From CAZNXJ01 sp964577115 (GTDB taxonomy: Bacteria; Planctomycetota; Planctomycetia; Pirellulales; Pirellulaceae): 64,000 nt of DNA. Positions within the stretch are counted from its first letter, which is position 1. Every line of letters begins with the position of its first letter. Shown piece by piece: positions 17,091 through 25,218 of this stretch. The stretch lies in assembly GCA_964577115.1 (NCBI GenBank), contig CAZNXJ010000009.1:62001-126000 (forward strand). Direction: 5' to 3'. The notes under the pieces were generated by a model, which did no database searches, was not told where the DNA came from, and saw only the letters and a list, made by a program, of their open reading frames with translations. The position numbers and the translations under genes are program-made.

Positions 17091-18434
17091 ATGATGAATC
17101 GCAAACGCCGGCTATGTTTCGAGCCCTTGGACGCTCGCCGTCTGCTCGCGGCCGTTGATATCCCCGATGACCTGACCGGCGCCCCGCTTGGGCAAGTCAC
17201 CGCTCCGGTGAACATCGAGGACGCCGCGGGATTGCGAGCCGCCGAGATACGGCTCGAGTACGACGCGAACGTGCTCGAAATCGACGCGGACGATATCGTC
17301 GCCGGTACTGTGTGGGGCGACGATGACACGGTCGACATCGTTGCCAGCGTTGACGCGTCGACCGGAACCATCGTGATCGCCGTTTTTGCCGCCGAAGGAA
17401 TTCCGGACGTCGATGGAAGTCTCGTCGAATTGCAGTTCACGATTCGCGCTGGTGTGGCTGCCGGCACCACGACAGACCTAGATCTGACTTTTGTACGTCT
17501 GAACGAAGGAAGCATCACCGTTGATGTGATGCCGCAGCCTGGTGCCGATGCGACCGATGGACGTATCACTGTCATCGCGGACAGCGGCGATGCGTCCATC
17601 TCCGGCTTCGTGTATGCCGATACGAACAACAACAATCAGGTCGACGCAGGTGAAGCCATCCCGGGTGTCCGCATCACGCTGCGAAATACGGACACCGGCG
17701 ACGAGGTGCAAGTTACGACGGACGCCGACGGACGTTACGAGTTCAACGACGTCGCCGCCGGATCGTACGTCATTGTTCAGACGCAGCCTGCCGCGTATTT
17801 GAACGGTGGACCGAACCAGATCAATGTGCAGCTGGCAAGCGGTCAGACGCTTGGTGATCGCAACTTCCGCGAGTTAGGATTGCGGCCGGAATACATCTAT
17901 AACCGGCTGTTCACGACGCTCGCGCTTCCGCCCGGATCCTCGGGTTGGGTCGCCACGCTGACACGTATCAATGCCGATGCGGAAGCTGCCGAAGCAAGTG
18001 CTTCCGCGCTGAGCGCGGTCGTGGCGGCTCCCGAGAGTTCAAGCAGCGTTGCGGACGCGACGATGACGGCCGCCGCGATGACCGAAGGCGAACCAGAAGA
18101 CGACGTGCCCGCATCGGCCGCTGGGGCGTATGCGGACGGCGGTTCCGACACGTCCGCGACGGACGAGTTGCTGACGAGCAGCACGATGCTCGTTGGTCCA
18201 CACTGGATCGCGGGGCCGCTGAGCAGTCCGCTGATCAGTCCGCTGATCGTGTCGCCGACCGCGACGAGTGCTGGGGAAGGCGCGGCTGCGACGAGCCACT
18301 CGAGCTCGAACAAGCAGGATTCCTCGGCGCGGAACGACGCGCGTCGTTCCGCGGGTGGAGCGGCGAAGACACACTCGAGCGTGCTGCGGTCCGTCGATTC
18401 CTTGTTCGCCAGCACGAAACGCTGGACGTTCTAG
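17091..18434 (+). CDS. Exported protein with cohesin-like and SdrD-B-like domains
   Basis: The 447-residue product starts MMNRKRRLCFEPLDARRLLAA, a planctomycete export motif. A cohesin-like beta domain follows at about 25-155 (LRAAEIRLEYDANVLEIDADDI, GSLVELQFTIRAG). An SdrD B-like/prealbumin fold comes at about 160-250, with the classic loop GFVYADTNNNNQVDAGEAIPGV and DADGRYEFNDVAAGSY. The last 180 residues are Ala/Ser/Glu-rich and probably unstructured. The frame is open upstream of 17091, but those residues look non-coding and the export motif fixes the start at one of the two adjacent ATGs. It is followed 198 bp later by another protein of the same kind. Confidence 0.82.
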   Translation: MMNRKRRLCFEPLDARRLLAAVDIPDDLTGAPLGQVTAPVNIEDAAGLRAAEIRLEYDANVLEIDADDIVAGTVWGDDDTVDIVASVDASTGTIVIAVFAAEGIPDVDGSLVELQFTIRAGVAAGTTTDLDLTFVRLNEGSITVDVMPQPGADATDGRITVIADSGDASISGFVYADTNNNNQVDAGEAIPGVRITLRNTDTGDEVQVTTDADGRYEFNDVAAGSYVIVQTQPAAYLNGGPNQINVQLASGQTLGDRNFRELGLRPEYIYNRLFTTLALPPGSSGWVATLTRINADAEAAEASASALSAVVAAPESSSSVADATMTAAAMTEGEPEDDVPASAAGAYADGGSDTSATDELLTSSTMLVGPHWIAGPLSSPLISPLIVSPTATSAGEGAAATSHSSSNKQDSSARNDARRSAGGAAKTHSSVLRSVDSLFASTKRWTF

Positions 18435-18632
18435 GTAAGCAGCGGCGCGCGCATCGCGACGCCGAGCGGCGGTCGAACGATCGAAAGATCGCGAGCTGTG
18501 ACGAACTGATCTTGGCGGTTTGGCCGGAAAAAAGTACCACACCGGCCTCTTCCAACGGGATCAACTTGTCGTCTAGTCACTTTGAGCGCGCCGTCGCTCG
18601 TTTCTCTCCCGTCGCGGGGCAAAGGATTGCTG

Positions 18633-19484
18633 ATGCGCGGACCATCCCGTCTGCTGAATTTTGAAAAGCTTGAGTCTCGTGAACCACTCACCGCCGCCTA
18701 TCTGATGTTCGATGGAGACGCGACCGCGAGCGGCCACGTCACCGCGAACGTCATGTGGCCCGCGGACGCGAGCGTTCGCGCGGCGGAAGTTCACCTGGAA
18801 TTTGATCCAAAGCAGCTTGATATCGAAGCTGCGGATATCCGGACCGGCGATATTTGGTCGCGACCGAGTTCCCTGCTGGCCAACATTGACGAACAAGCCG
18901 GGAAGATCGTCGTCTTTGCGTTCTCTATACAAGAGCAGCAGAGTGCCGGTGGCAGCCTGCTGCAATTGCACTTCACCACGATAGACGACACGAGTCCTCA
19001 GCTGCCCGCTGTCTCGCTGACGGCTGTGCGCCTGGACGAGCGTCCTGTCGACATTCGTTCGTCGCTCGCGGAGTCCGCGACGGCAGACGCGGAATCCCTG
19101 GTGGAAGGCGAGTCGGATGGCCGCCCGCCTGTGGGGCCGCTCGACGTCACGCCGGCTCCCCTCTTACCTGCTCCGCCTGCGCCCACACCTCCTTCTCCTT
19201 CGCCCACTCCAACAGCGAAACCCACTCCGCCGCCAGCGAAGCCATCACCGGCACCGACGAAGTCGCCGCTGCCGATGCCCGCGCCGGCACCGGTACGCAC
19301 GACGCCGACGGCTCAAACGTCGCCCTCGACCGTCCGCACGGGCGGTCCCCTTCCGCCGGCCACCGAGACGCCAGGCACGGATACGTTCCTACCGCTGCCG
19401 AAGGACCCTGCGGACTGGCTGTTCGCCAACACGGACGATTGGATGAGTGGCGAACGCGGGGCGCGGCGACGGTTGGCCCGCTAG
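18633..19484 (+). CDS. Exported cohesin-like protein with Pro-rich tail
   Basis: The 283-residue product begins MRGPSRLLNFEKLESREPLTAAY, a variant of the planctomycete export motif. A single cohesin-like domain follows (about residues 30-145: RAAEVHLEFDPKQLDIEAADI, AGGSLLQLHFTTID), then a Pro/Thr/Ala-rich segment of about 90 residues and a short acidic-aromatic end (DWLFANTDDWM). The domain resembles the cohesin-like domain of the preceding gene, including the RAAE(I/V) start, so the two may have arisen by duplication. ATG 18633 has AAAGGA six bases upstream. A strong terminator follows. Confidence 0.8.
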   Translation: MRGPSRLLNFEKLESREPLTAAYLMFDGDATASGHVTANVMWPADASVRAAEVHLEFDPKQLDIEAADIRTGDIWSRPSSLLANIDEQAGKIVVFAFSIQEQQSAGGSLLQLHFTTIDDTSPQLPAVSLTAVRLDERPVDIRSSLAESATADAESLVEGESDGRPPVGPLDVTPAPLLPAPPAPTPPSPSPTPTAKPTPPPAKPSPAPTKSPLPMPAPAPVRTTPTAQTSPSTVRTGGPLPPATETPGTDTFLPLPKDPADWLFANTDDWMSGERGARRRLAR

Positions 19485-19545
19485 TGATGCACCGCGGTTT
19501 TTCCAAAGAGCACGAGCACCACTAAGACGAGGACGAATAAAACCA

Positions 19546-19588
19546 ACGGCCGGCAGGGCACATTGGCTGTGCCCTGCAGGCCGTTTTT
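19546..19588. terminator. Bidirectional intrinsic terminator
   Basis: Long stem ACGGCC(G)GCAGGGCACA with the complement TGTGCCCTGC(A)GGCCGT around a 5-nt loop, followed by TTTT on the plus strand; on the minus strand the hairpin is followed by TTGGTTTTATT. It lies between the converging cohesin-like gene and BBP7 gene. Confidence 0.9.
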
Positions 19589-19663
19589 CGTTTCGTGCTG
19601 TTTTGGCGAGCAGCGATGATGCGAGTTAATGCGCGATCGTGCGAGTGAGCCGTCGCCGTCGTG

Positions 19664-21034
19664 TTAGAACTGGTAGGCCATGCCGAGCTGAAGGCCTTCC
19701 GCGAGGAAGCTGCTGTCGCGGAAGCGGAAAGCGGGCGCGAGTCCCGCGACCGGCTCAGGTGGAAACTGGGAGACGTTGCGATCGATGTGATCACCGAGCT
19801 GATGAATGGCCGTCCAGTACAGCAGGTTGTAACCGACCGAGACGTGCATGTTGCGCGTGATCTCGCGCGTGAGCGTGACTGTTAACTCGGGAACAAGCCC
19901 GAACTGATCAACTTCGTACCGGCCCATGTTGGTTTCCTGAGCGAGCAGGCCGCCGATGAACGTAGCGGAACCGCCGTTCGGCACTGTGGTGATCGTGCGG
20001 CCGTCGATGTACGCCTGGCTGCGATTGTTGCCCATCCCGAGCTTCATAAGCACGTCGATCGACCAGCAATTGTTCATGAGCTGCCGATAATGCAGCGCGA
20101 TCTCGCCGCCGTGAAACTCGTTGTCCATTTCGAACAGATCCACGACTTCCTTCGTCGTTCCGGCGAGAATGCCGCCCTGCCCCACAATCCACTCCGACTC
20201 ATGAGCGATGCGCAGGCCCTCGTCGAGTTTCATGAACCGGTATCCGACGAGCAGATCGAGCCACGTTCCATGGGTATGGTGCAGCGCATGACGGTAAAGC
20301 ACCTCGGTGCCTTGAAGATCGGTAATCGCGCGAACATTCACGTTTCCGGACAGGAAATTCGGATGAGCGATCAACATCGCCGCCTCGCTGTTCGAAACCG
20401 TATCGAAGACCGGGCGCGCGAGAATTGGAAAGGTATCGCTATCGGCCGAGTACTCCGAGGAACGATTCCCCAGAAAGAAATAGCTCGCCTCGATCCCTCG
20501 GCACTGTGACGGATCGAGCCACCAACCCAGCCGGAAACGCATGCCAGAATGGCCGCTATCGTTCAGGTCTTTGCCGGCAAGAAGTGTACGCGTGCCCGCT
20601 GCGCCGAGCACTCCGGCGCTGGTCGGCGGCGCCGTGATGGTGCTCGTGGTTACTAGTGGCGGCAGGTCGAGCGAGTCGGTCCACCACAGGAGATACTCGG
20701 TCTCGAACCAGAGCCGATCGGAGCACGCGACCAGGCAGGGCGCCATGAGTGGCGGCTGGCCGGCGTATTCATGATAGTGCTCGTGCGGTGGCGCGAGCGG
20801 CCATGGCTCGGACGAGGGGGCGACATATAGATCGCCGTAAACGTCCTCCTCGCTAGACGCTTGCACGGTCCGCGTTGACGTCGAAGCTGGGAGTGCCGCG
20901 CCCTGGCGCGAGCTGGCCGGGGTGGTTCGTTCCGTGCCCCGGGCTGAATCGGCATTCGTGGCCAGTGCGAACGCCAGCGTCACGAGCAAGGGCGGCATCG
21001 AACGGCGAAGCCGGGCGAGTGCGAAAAACGTCAT
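19664..21034 (-). CDS. BBP7-family outer-membrane beta-barrel protein
   Basis: Planctomycete-type porin-like protein of the BBP7 (DUF1551) family, 456 residues. A signal sequence (RSMPPLLVTLAFALATNADS) and a disordered stretch lead into the diagnostic start of the barrel (RLWFETEYLLWWTDSLDLPPLVTTS). It continues with GMRFRLGWWLDPSQCRGIEASYFFLG and alternating amphipathic strands to a terminal Phe (LGMAYQF), the usual outer-membrane targeting residue. AAAGGA precedes the ATG. It lies opposite the cohesin-like genes and shares their terminator. Cargo unknown. Confidence 0.9.
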   Translation of the reverse strand: MTFFALARLRRSMPPLLVTLAFALATNADSARGTERTTPASSRQGAALPASTSTRTVQASSEEDVYGDLYVAPSSEPWPLAPPHEHYHEYAGQPPLMAPCLVACSDRLWFETEYLLWWTDSLDLPPLVTTSTITAPPTSAGVLGAAGTRTLLAGKDLNDSGHSGMRFRLGWWLDPSQCRGIEASYFFLGNRSSEYSADSDTFPILARPVFDTVSNSEAAMLIAHPNFLSGNVNVRAITDLQGTEVLYRHALHHTHGTWLDLLVGYRFMKLDEGLRIAHESEWIVGQGGILAGTTKEVVDLFEMDNEFHGGEIALHYRQLMNNCWSIDVLMKLGMGNNRSQAYIDGRTITTVPNGGSATFIGGLLAQETNMGRYEVDQFGLVPELTVTLTREITRNMHVSVGYNLLYWTAIHQLGDHIDRNVSQFPPEPVAGLAPAFRFRDSSFLAEGLQLGMAYQF

Positions 21035-21619
21035 TTTATTACGTCCTTTTTCGTACTTGTTGACGCTCGTTGTGGCAGAGCGGCCCGGCGATTCGCGAAT
21101 ACCGATTGGTCGCCGTCCGGGCGCGGCATCGGCGCGGGGGCGATTAGTACGGAAATTCGGCCTTCCGTGTCAAGGCACACGGCGTTCGTAATGGTCCACG
21201 TTCATTGTGAACTCGGACATTTGCCGCGCGTTTTTCGCTCGGCTGCCAGGATCGAACACGCCGGCGTGCGAAGAAGAAATTCCAGGCCTGCGGATACCGC
21301 CCGGCGGAACGGCACACGGCGCGGATCGCTCCACTCACTTCCGTGGGCAGCTGGGGGTGAGTGAACAGGACGGTGAAGTGGGAGGAGGTGGGGTGAGAGC
21401 GGCGAGGGCGCATCCGTGGGGGGCTGAGGAACGGAGTATGTCGGTTGTATCGCTCGCGACGACCGTGCGACGAGCGGAATACCGGCTCGAAAGAAAAATG
21501 GAAGGCGACAAACCCCAGAAGCTCGCGGTTTCGAGGCGGCAGACGTAATATGGATAAAAAAGAACATCCCCCGCCAGGTTGGTAGATCAGCGACGGACGG
21601 ACGAACGAACGAGGCAAGC
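21035..21619. other. Gene-free divergent region upstream of BBP7 and the sigma-factor operon
   Basis: About 585 bp. Open frames here are Arg/Gly-rich and lack ribosome-binding sites. No clear promoter consensus was seen; regulation of both divergent units presumably lies here. Confidence 0.45.
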
Positions 21620-22264
21620 ATGAGCGGTGTGGTGGTTGAAGATCAGGACTGCGAAACTCCCGTCGAGCAGCTGCTCGCGGCGGCGAAGGACGGTGGCACG
21701 GAGCGGCTGGGAGAGCTTCTCCAGCTGTATCGCAACTACCTGACCGTGCTGGCCACCACGCAGCTCGACCCGAAGTTGCGGCGGCGCATGGCTCCATCGG
21801 ACCTCGTGCAGGAAACGATGCTTGCTGCCTACCGCGACTTCGGCAAATTCCGCGGCAGCTCGGAACGCGAATTTCTCGCCTGGCTACGGCAGATCCTCAT
21901 CTATTGCCTGCACCACGCCATCGAGGTGCATCTCAAGGCGAAGAAGCGAGACCTTCGCTGCGAGATTTCGATAGAGCAGGTCAGCGCGTCGCTCGACCGC
22001 TCGGTGGCCAACTTCGCAAACGCATTGGCCGATCCGGGGCCTTCGCCGAGTGCTCCGGCACGTCATCGCGAGCGCTGCGTTGCGCTGGCCAATCAGCTCG
22101 CAAAGCTTGAACCGCACCACCGCGATGTGATTGTGCTGCGCAATCTACAAGGCCTGCCGTTCGACGAAGTCGCGGCTCGCATGAACCGCAAACCGGGCAC
22201 CGTTCGTATGCTTTGGCTGCGGGCGATCGACAAGTTCAAACAAGTCTACGAGCCCATCGATTGA
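21620..22264 (+). CDS. ECF-type RNA polymerase sigma factor
   Basis: The 214-residue product has sigma region 2 (PSDLVQETMLAAYRDFGKFRG, then EFLAWLRQILIYCL, about residues 55-95) and region 4 with its helix-turn-helix (LEPHHRDVIVLRNLQGLPFDEVAARM, then GTVRMLWLRAIDKF, about 160-210). The layout matches planctomycete ECF groups linked to Ser/Thr kinases. It has no anti-sigma neighbour. The kinase gene starts three bases after its TGA, so the two are surely co-transcribed and probably functionally linked. Confidence 0.93.
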   Translation: MSGVVVEDQDCETPVEQLLAAAKDGGTERLGELLQLYRNYLTVLATTQLDPKLRRRMAPSDLVQETMLAAYRDFGKFRGSSEREFLAWLRQILIYCLHHAIEVHLKAKKRDLRCEISIEQVSASLDRSVANFANALADPGPSPSAPARHRERCVALANQLAKLEPHHRDVIVLRNLQGLPFDEVAARMNRKPGTVRMLWLRAIDKFKQVYEPID

Positions 22265-22266
22265 AT

Positions 22267-25200
22267 ATGCATTCCGGCGACCTGACCAGCGCCAGCGCCG
22301 AACCGGAGGCGCTCCGCGTCTTGAGCGACGAGCAAAAGGAACGCTTAACGAGCGTTCTCGACTGCTACCTCGCGCAGCTGGAACAGGGCGTTCCGCCGGA
22401 CCCCTCGAAGCTCGTCGCGGCGCACCCCGACCTGGCCGAACCACTCCGGCTGTACCTCGACAGTCTGAACGACCTACAGCGGGTCGCGGCCGGATTCGGC
22501 CCGGCGAGCAGCACAGCGGCCTTCGACGTCTCCGAAGAAGAGAACGCTCGGCGTCTTGGCGACTTCATTCTGGGGCGTGAGCTGGGCCGCGGCGGAATGG
22601 GCGTTGTTTACGAAGCGAGGCAGATCTCGCTCGATCGCCGCGTCGCGCTAAAGATTTTGCCGTTCGCCGCAGTGCTCGACGCGAAGCAAATCGCGCGTTT
22701 CAAGAACGAAGCTCAAGCGGCGGCGCAGCTCCAGCATCCGAACATTGTTCCCGTCTTCGCCGTGGGGGCCGACCGCGGCGTGCATTACTACGCGATGCAG
22801 TACATCGACGGGCAGCCGCTCGATCGCATCATTCGCGAATTGCGCGAAACGGATTCGGAGGTTCACGAGCCGCGGAATAAGGCGCGGACGCTGGCGACGG
22901 CTGCGGACCAGACGGTAGGCGCAAGCGTTGTGCCGGCGGCCAACTCGGTGCTCGGCGCGCCGTCGCGTGATCGGCGGGCGTTCATCAGCGCGGTAATTCG
23001 CATCGGCGTCGAAGCCGCGCACGCCTTGCATGCCGCTCACGAGTACGGAGTCGTCCACCGCGACATCAAGCCATCGAACCTGTTGCTCGACAACCGCGGC
23101 AAAATCTGGATCACCGACTTCGGGCTCGCGCGTTGCCAGAAAGACGTGACGCTCACGAAAACGGGCGACGTCGTTGGCACCATGCGGTATATGAGTCCCG
23201 AACAGGCCCAGGGCCAGACGGCGCTGGTCGATCATCGGACCGATATTTACTCGCTCGCGACGACGCTGTACGAGCTGCTGACACTCGAGCCGGCGGTGCC
23301 GGGCGACGAGGGGCCGGCCTTGCTGCGTACGCTCGTCGAACGCGAGCCAGTGCCGATGCGGAAAATCTGTGCCGACATACCACACGAGTTGGATCTCGTC
23401 GTGATGAAGGCGATGTCGCGCCAGCGCGACGAGCGTTACATGACGGCTCAGCAATTCGCCGAAGACTTGCAGCGCGTCATCGATGGCGAACCAACGCTCG
23501 CGCAGCCACCGACGCTCGGGCAGCGTATGCGCAAGTGGACACGCCGCCATCAGCGCGTCGTCGGCGCTGCCGTCGCGGTGGGGCTCTGCGCCATGCTAGG
23601 GATCCTCTGGAGCACGCTGTTGATCGCGCGCGAGAAGCGGCGTGCCGAGGAGAATTTTCTGCGCGCCGAGCGGCATATGCAGCGGGCTCACGATGCCGTC
23701 GACCGCTTTGGTTCGCAGCTCGCCGAGAGGCTTTCCGACGTGCCGGGCGCAGCGCATGTCCGCCGCGAGCTGTTGCTCGAGACGCTGGAGTTCTTCCGCG
23801 AATTCGCCGAGGAAGCGGCTGATGCGCCGGCTTTGCGCGACGATCTTGCCTTGACGTACAGTAAGATCGGAACGCTGGCGGACGAGAACGGCTCGTTCGA
23901 CGAGGCGCTCGACGCGCACCGCCAGGCGCTCGCGATTTTCCGCGAACTGGTCGAGCAGGAACCACACGAATACGAATACTGGCGGCGCCTTGCGCTCTGC
24001 CAGAACAACTTGGGACGCACGCTTCACCGAGCGGGCCAGACAGCGGAGGCGCAGCGCGCATACGAAGACGCCATCGCCATACTTGAACGGCTAACGGCGT
24101 CAAACGTTCCCGGCGCCGAGTCGGATCTCGCACTGCCGCTCACCAATCTCGGCCTGCTGCAATACGAAACGAATCGCTGGCCGCTGGCTGCACGGTCGTT
24201 GGCTGTGGCCATTGAATTGCAGGAGAAGCAGCTGACCAATCGGCCGAACGACCCCGACCTGCTACGCGCGCTGGCGGCTTCCTTGAACAATCTCAGTGCG
24301 ATCTATTTAGAGTCTGCACCGGCGAAAGCCGTGCAGCACTATGAGGCCGCATTGCGTTACCAGGAACAGGCCGCGCTTGTACGTCCGGCGAATCTGCGAT
24401 TGAAGAGCGACTGGGCGTTGTGCTACAGCAATCTCGGCGCGGCTCGTTCGCGTTTGGGGCAATATGCTGAAGCGGCAGCGTGTTACCAGCAGGCGATTGC
24501 CCTACAGCAACAGCTCACAGCTGCCGTCCCGCAGCAGCCGTCGTACCTGCGCGATTTGGCCGTCAGCTTCAATAATCATGGGCTGATGCAAACGAAGCTG
24601 GGCGAGCTTTCCGATGCCGAGCGGTCGTTTATCGAGGCGCTCGCGCTGCAAAAAGACCTCGTTCAGCTTCACCCGGGCGACTACGAACTGCACAGCAGCC
24701 TCGGCGGCATTTACAACAATCTGGGCATCGTGCTCGAGGACTTGAACCGGCTCGAAGACGCCGCCGCGGCGTACGAGCAAGCTGTCGAGCATCAGCGCGT
24801 TGCCTTTGAAGGCGCGCCGCTGATGGCGCAGTACCGTTCTTTCCTCAGCAAACATTATTACAACTATGGCCGAGCGCTCCGGCGCTTGGGGCAGCCGCAG
24901 GAGGCGATTCGCAGTGCGCTGGCTCGCCGGGAACTTTGGCCGGAGGATCCGCAGCGATTGTTTGCCGTCGCCGAGGAACTGGCGCTCGCCGGACGCGAGC
25001 TACAGCGATTTCCTGGAGCCGGAATGAGTGCGGAAGAATGCGCGGAGCTGACGATGGAGGTGCTGCGCGAAGCGATGGCGCTGGGACTCGAGTTGCCCGC
25101 CGATTGGAAGTCGCGCGAAGCGTTCGCGCTGCTCCGGGAACGGCCTGAATTCCAACAAATCGCTGAACAAGGGACGCTGCCGCAAGGGCGCGGTAACTGA
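22267..25200 (+). CDS. Membrane Ser/Thr protein kinase with TPR sensor region
   Basis: Hanks-type kinase, 977 residues. Gly-rich loop GRELGRGGMGVVYEA (about residue 107), catalytic Lys in VALKIL, HRDIKPSNLLLD (about 265), DFG (about 284), GTMRYMSPEQAQG activation and P+1 region. A single transmembrane helix (VVGAAVAVGLCAMLGILWST, about 431-455) follows. About 500 residues then carry many TPR units (for example SDWALCYSNLGAARSRLGQYAEAAACY) and probably lie outside the cytoplasm. An insertion of about 40 residues precedes the catalytic loop. The ATG at 22267 is three bases after the sigma gene; a longer frame would overlap it. Likely role: phosphorylation-based signalling, perhaps acting on the adjacent sigma factor. 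Confidence 0.93.
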   Translation: MHSGDLTSASAEPEALRVLSDEQKERLTSVLDCYLAQLEQGVPPDPSKLVAAHPDLAEPLRLYLDSLNDLQRVAAGFGPASSTAAFDVSEEENARRLGDFILGRELGRGGMGVVYEARQISLDRRVALKILPFAAVLDAKQIARFKNEAQAAAQLQHPNIVPVFAVGADRGVHYYAMQYIDGQPLDRIIRELRETDSEVHEPRNKARTLATAADQTVGASVVPAANSVLGAPSRDRRAFISAVIRIGVEAAHALHAAHEYGVVHRDIKPSNLLLDNRGKIWITDFGLARCQKDVTLTKTGDVVGTMRYMSPEQAQGQTALVDHRTDIYSLATTLYELLTLEPAVPGDEGPALLRTLVEREPVPMRKICADIPHELDLVVMKAMSRQRDERYMTAQQFAEDLQRVIDGEPTLAQPPTLGQRMRKWTRRHQRVVGAAVAVGLCAMLGILWSTLLIAREKRRAEENFLRAERHMQRAHDAVDRFGSQLAERLSDVPGAAHVRRELLLETLEFFREFAEEAADAPALRDDLALTYSKIGTLADENGSFDEALDAHRQALAIFRELVEQEPHEYEYWRRLALCQNNLGRTLHRAGQTAEAQRAYEDAIAILERLTASNVPGAESDLALPLTNLGLLQYETNRWPLAARSLAVAIELQEKQLTNRPNDPDLLRALAASLNNLSAIYLESAPAKAVQHYEAALRYQEQAALVRPANLRLKSDWALCYSNLGAARSRLGQYAEAAACYQQAIALQQQLTAAVPQQPSYLRDLAVSFNNHGLMQTKLGELSDAERSFIEALALQKDLVQLHPGDYELHSSLGGIYNNLGIVLEDLNRLEDAAAAYEQAVEHQRVAFEGAPLMAQYRSFLSKHYYNYGRALRRLGQPQEAIRSALARRELWPEDPQRLFAVAEELALAGRELQRFPGAGMSAEECAELTMEVLREAMALGLELPADWKSREAFALLRERPEFQQIAEQGTLPQGRGN

Positions 25201-25218
25201 CGTATAGGAAGGAAGTGG

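Noticed and set aside
21207..21548. 113-codon plus-strand frame upstream of the sigma factor
   Set aside because: Gly/Arg-rich, random-looking, no ribosome-binding site, sits in a divergent promoter region.
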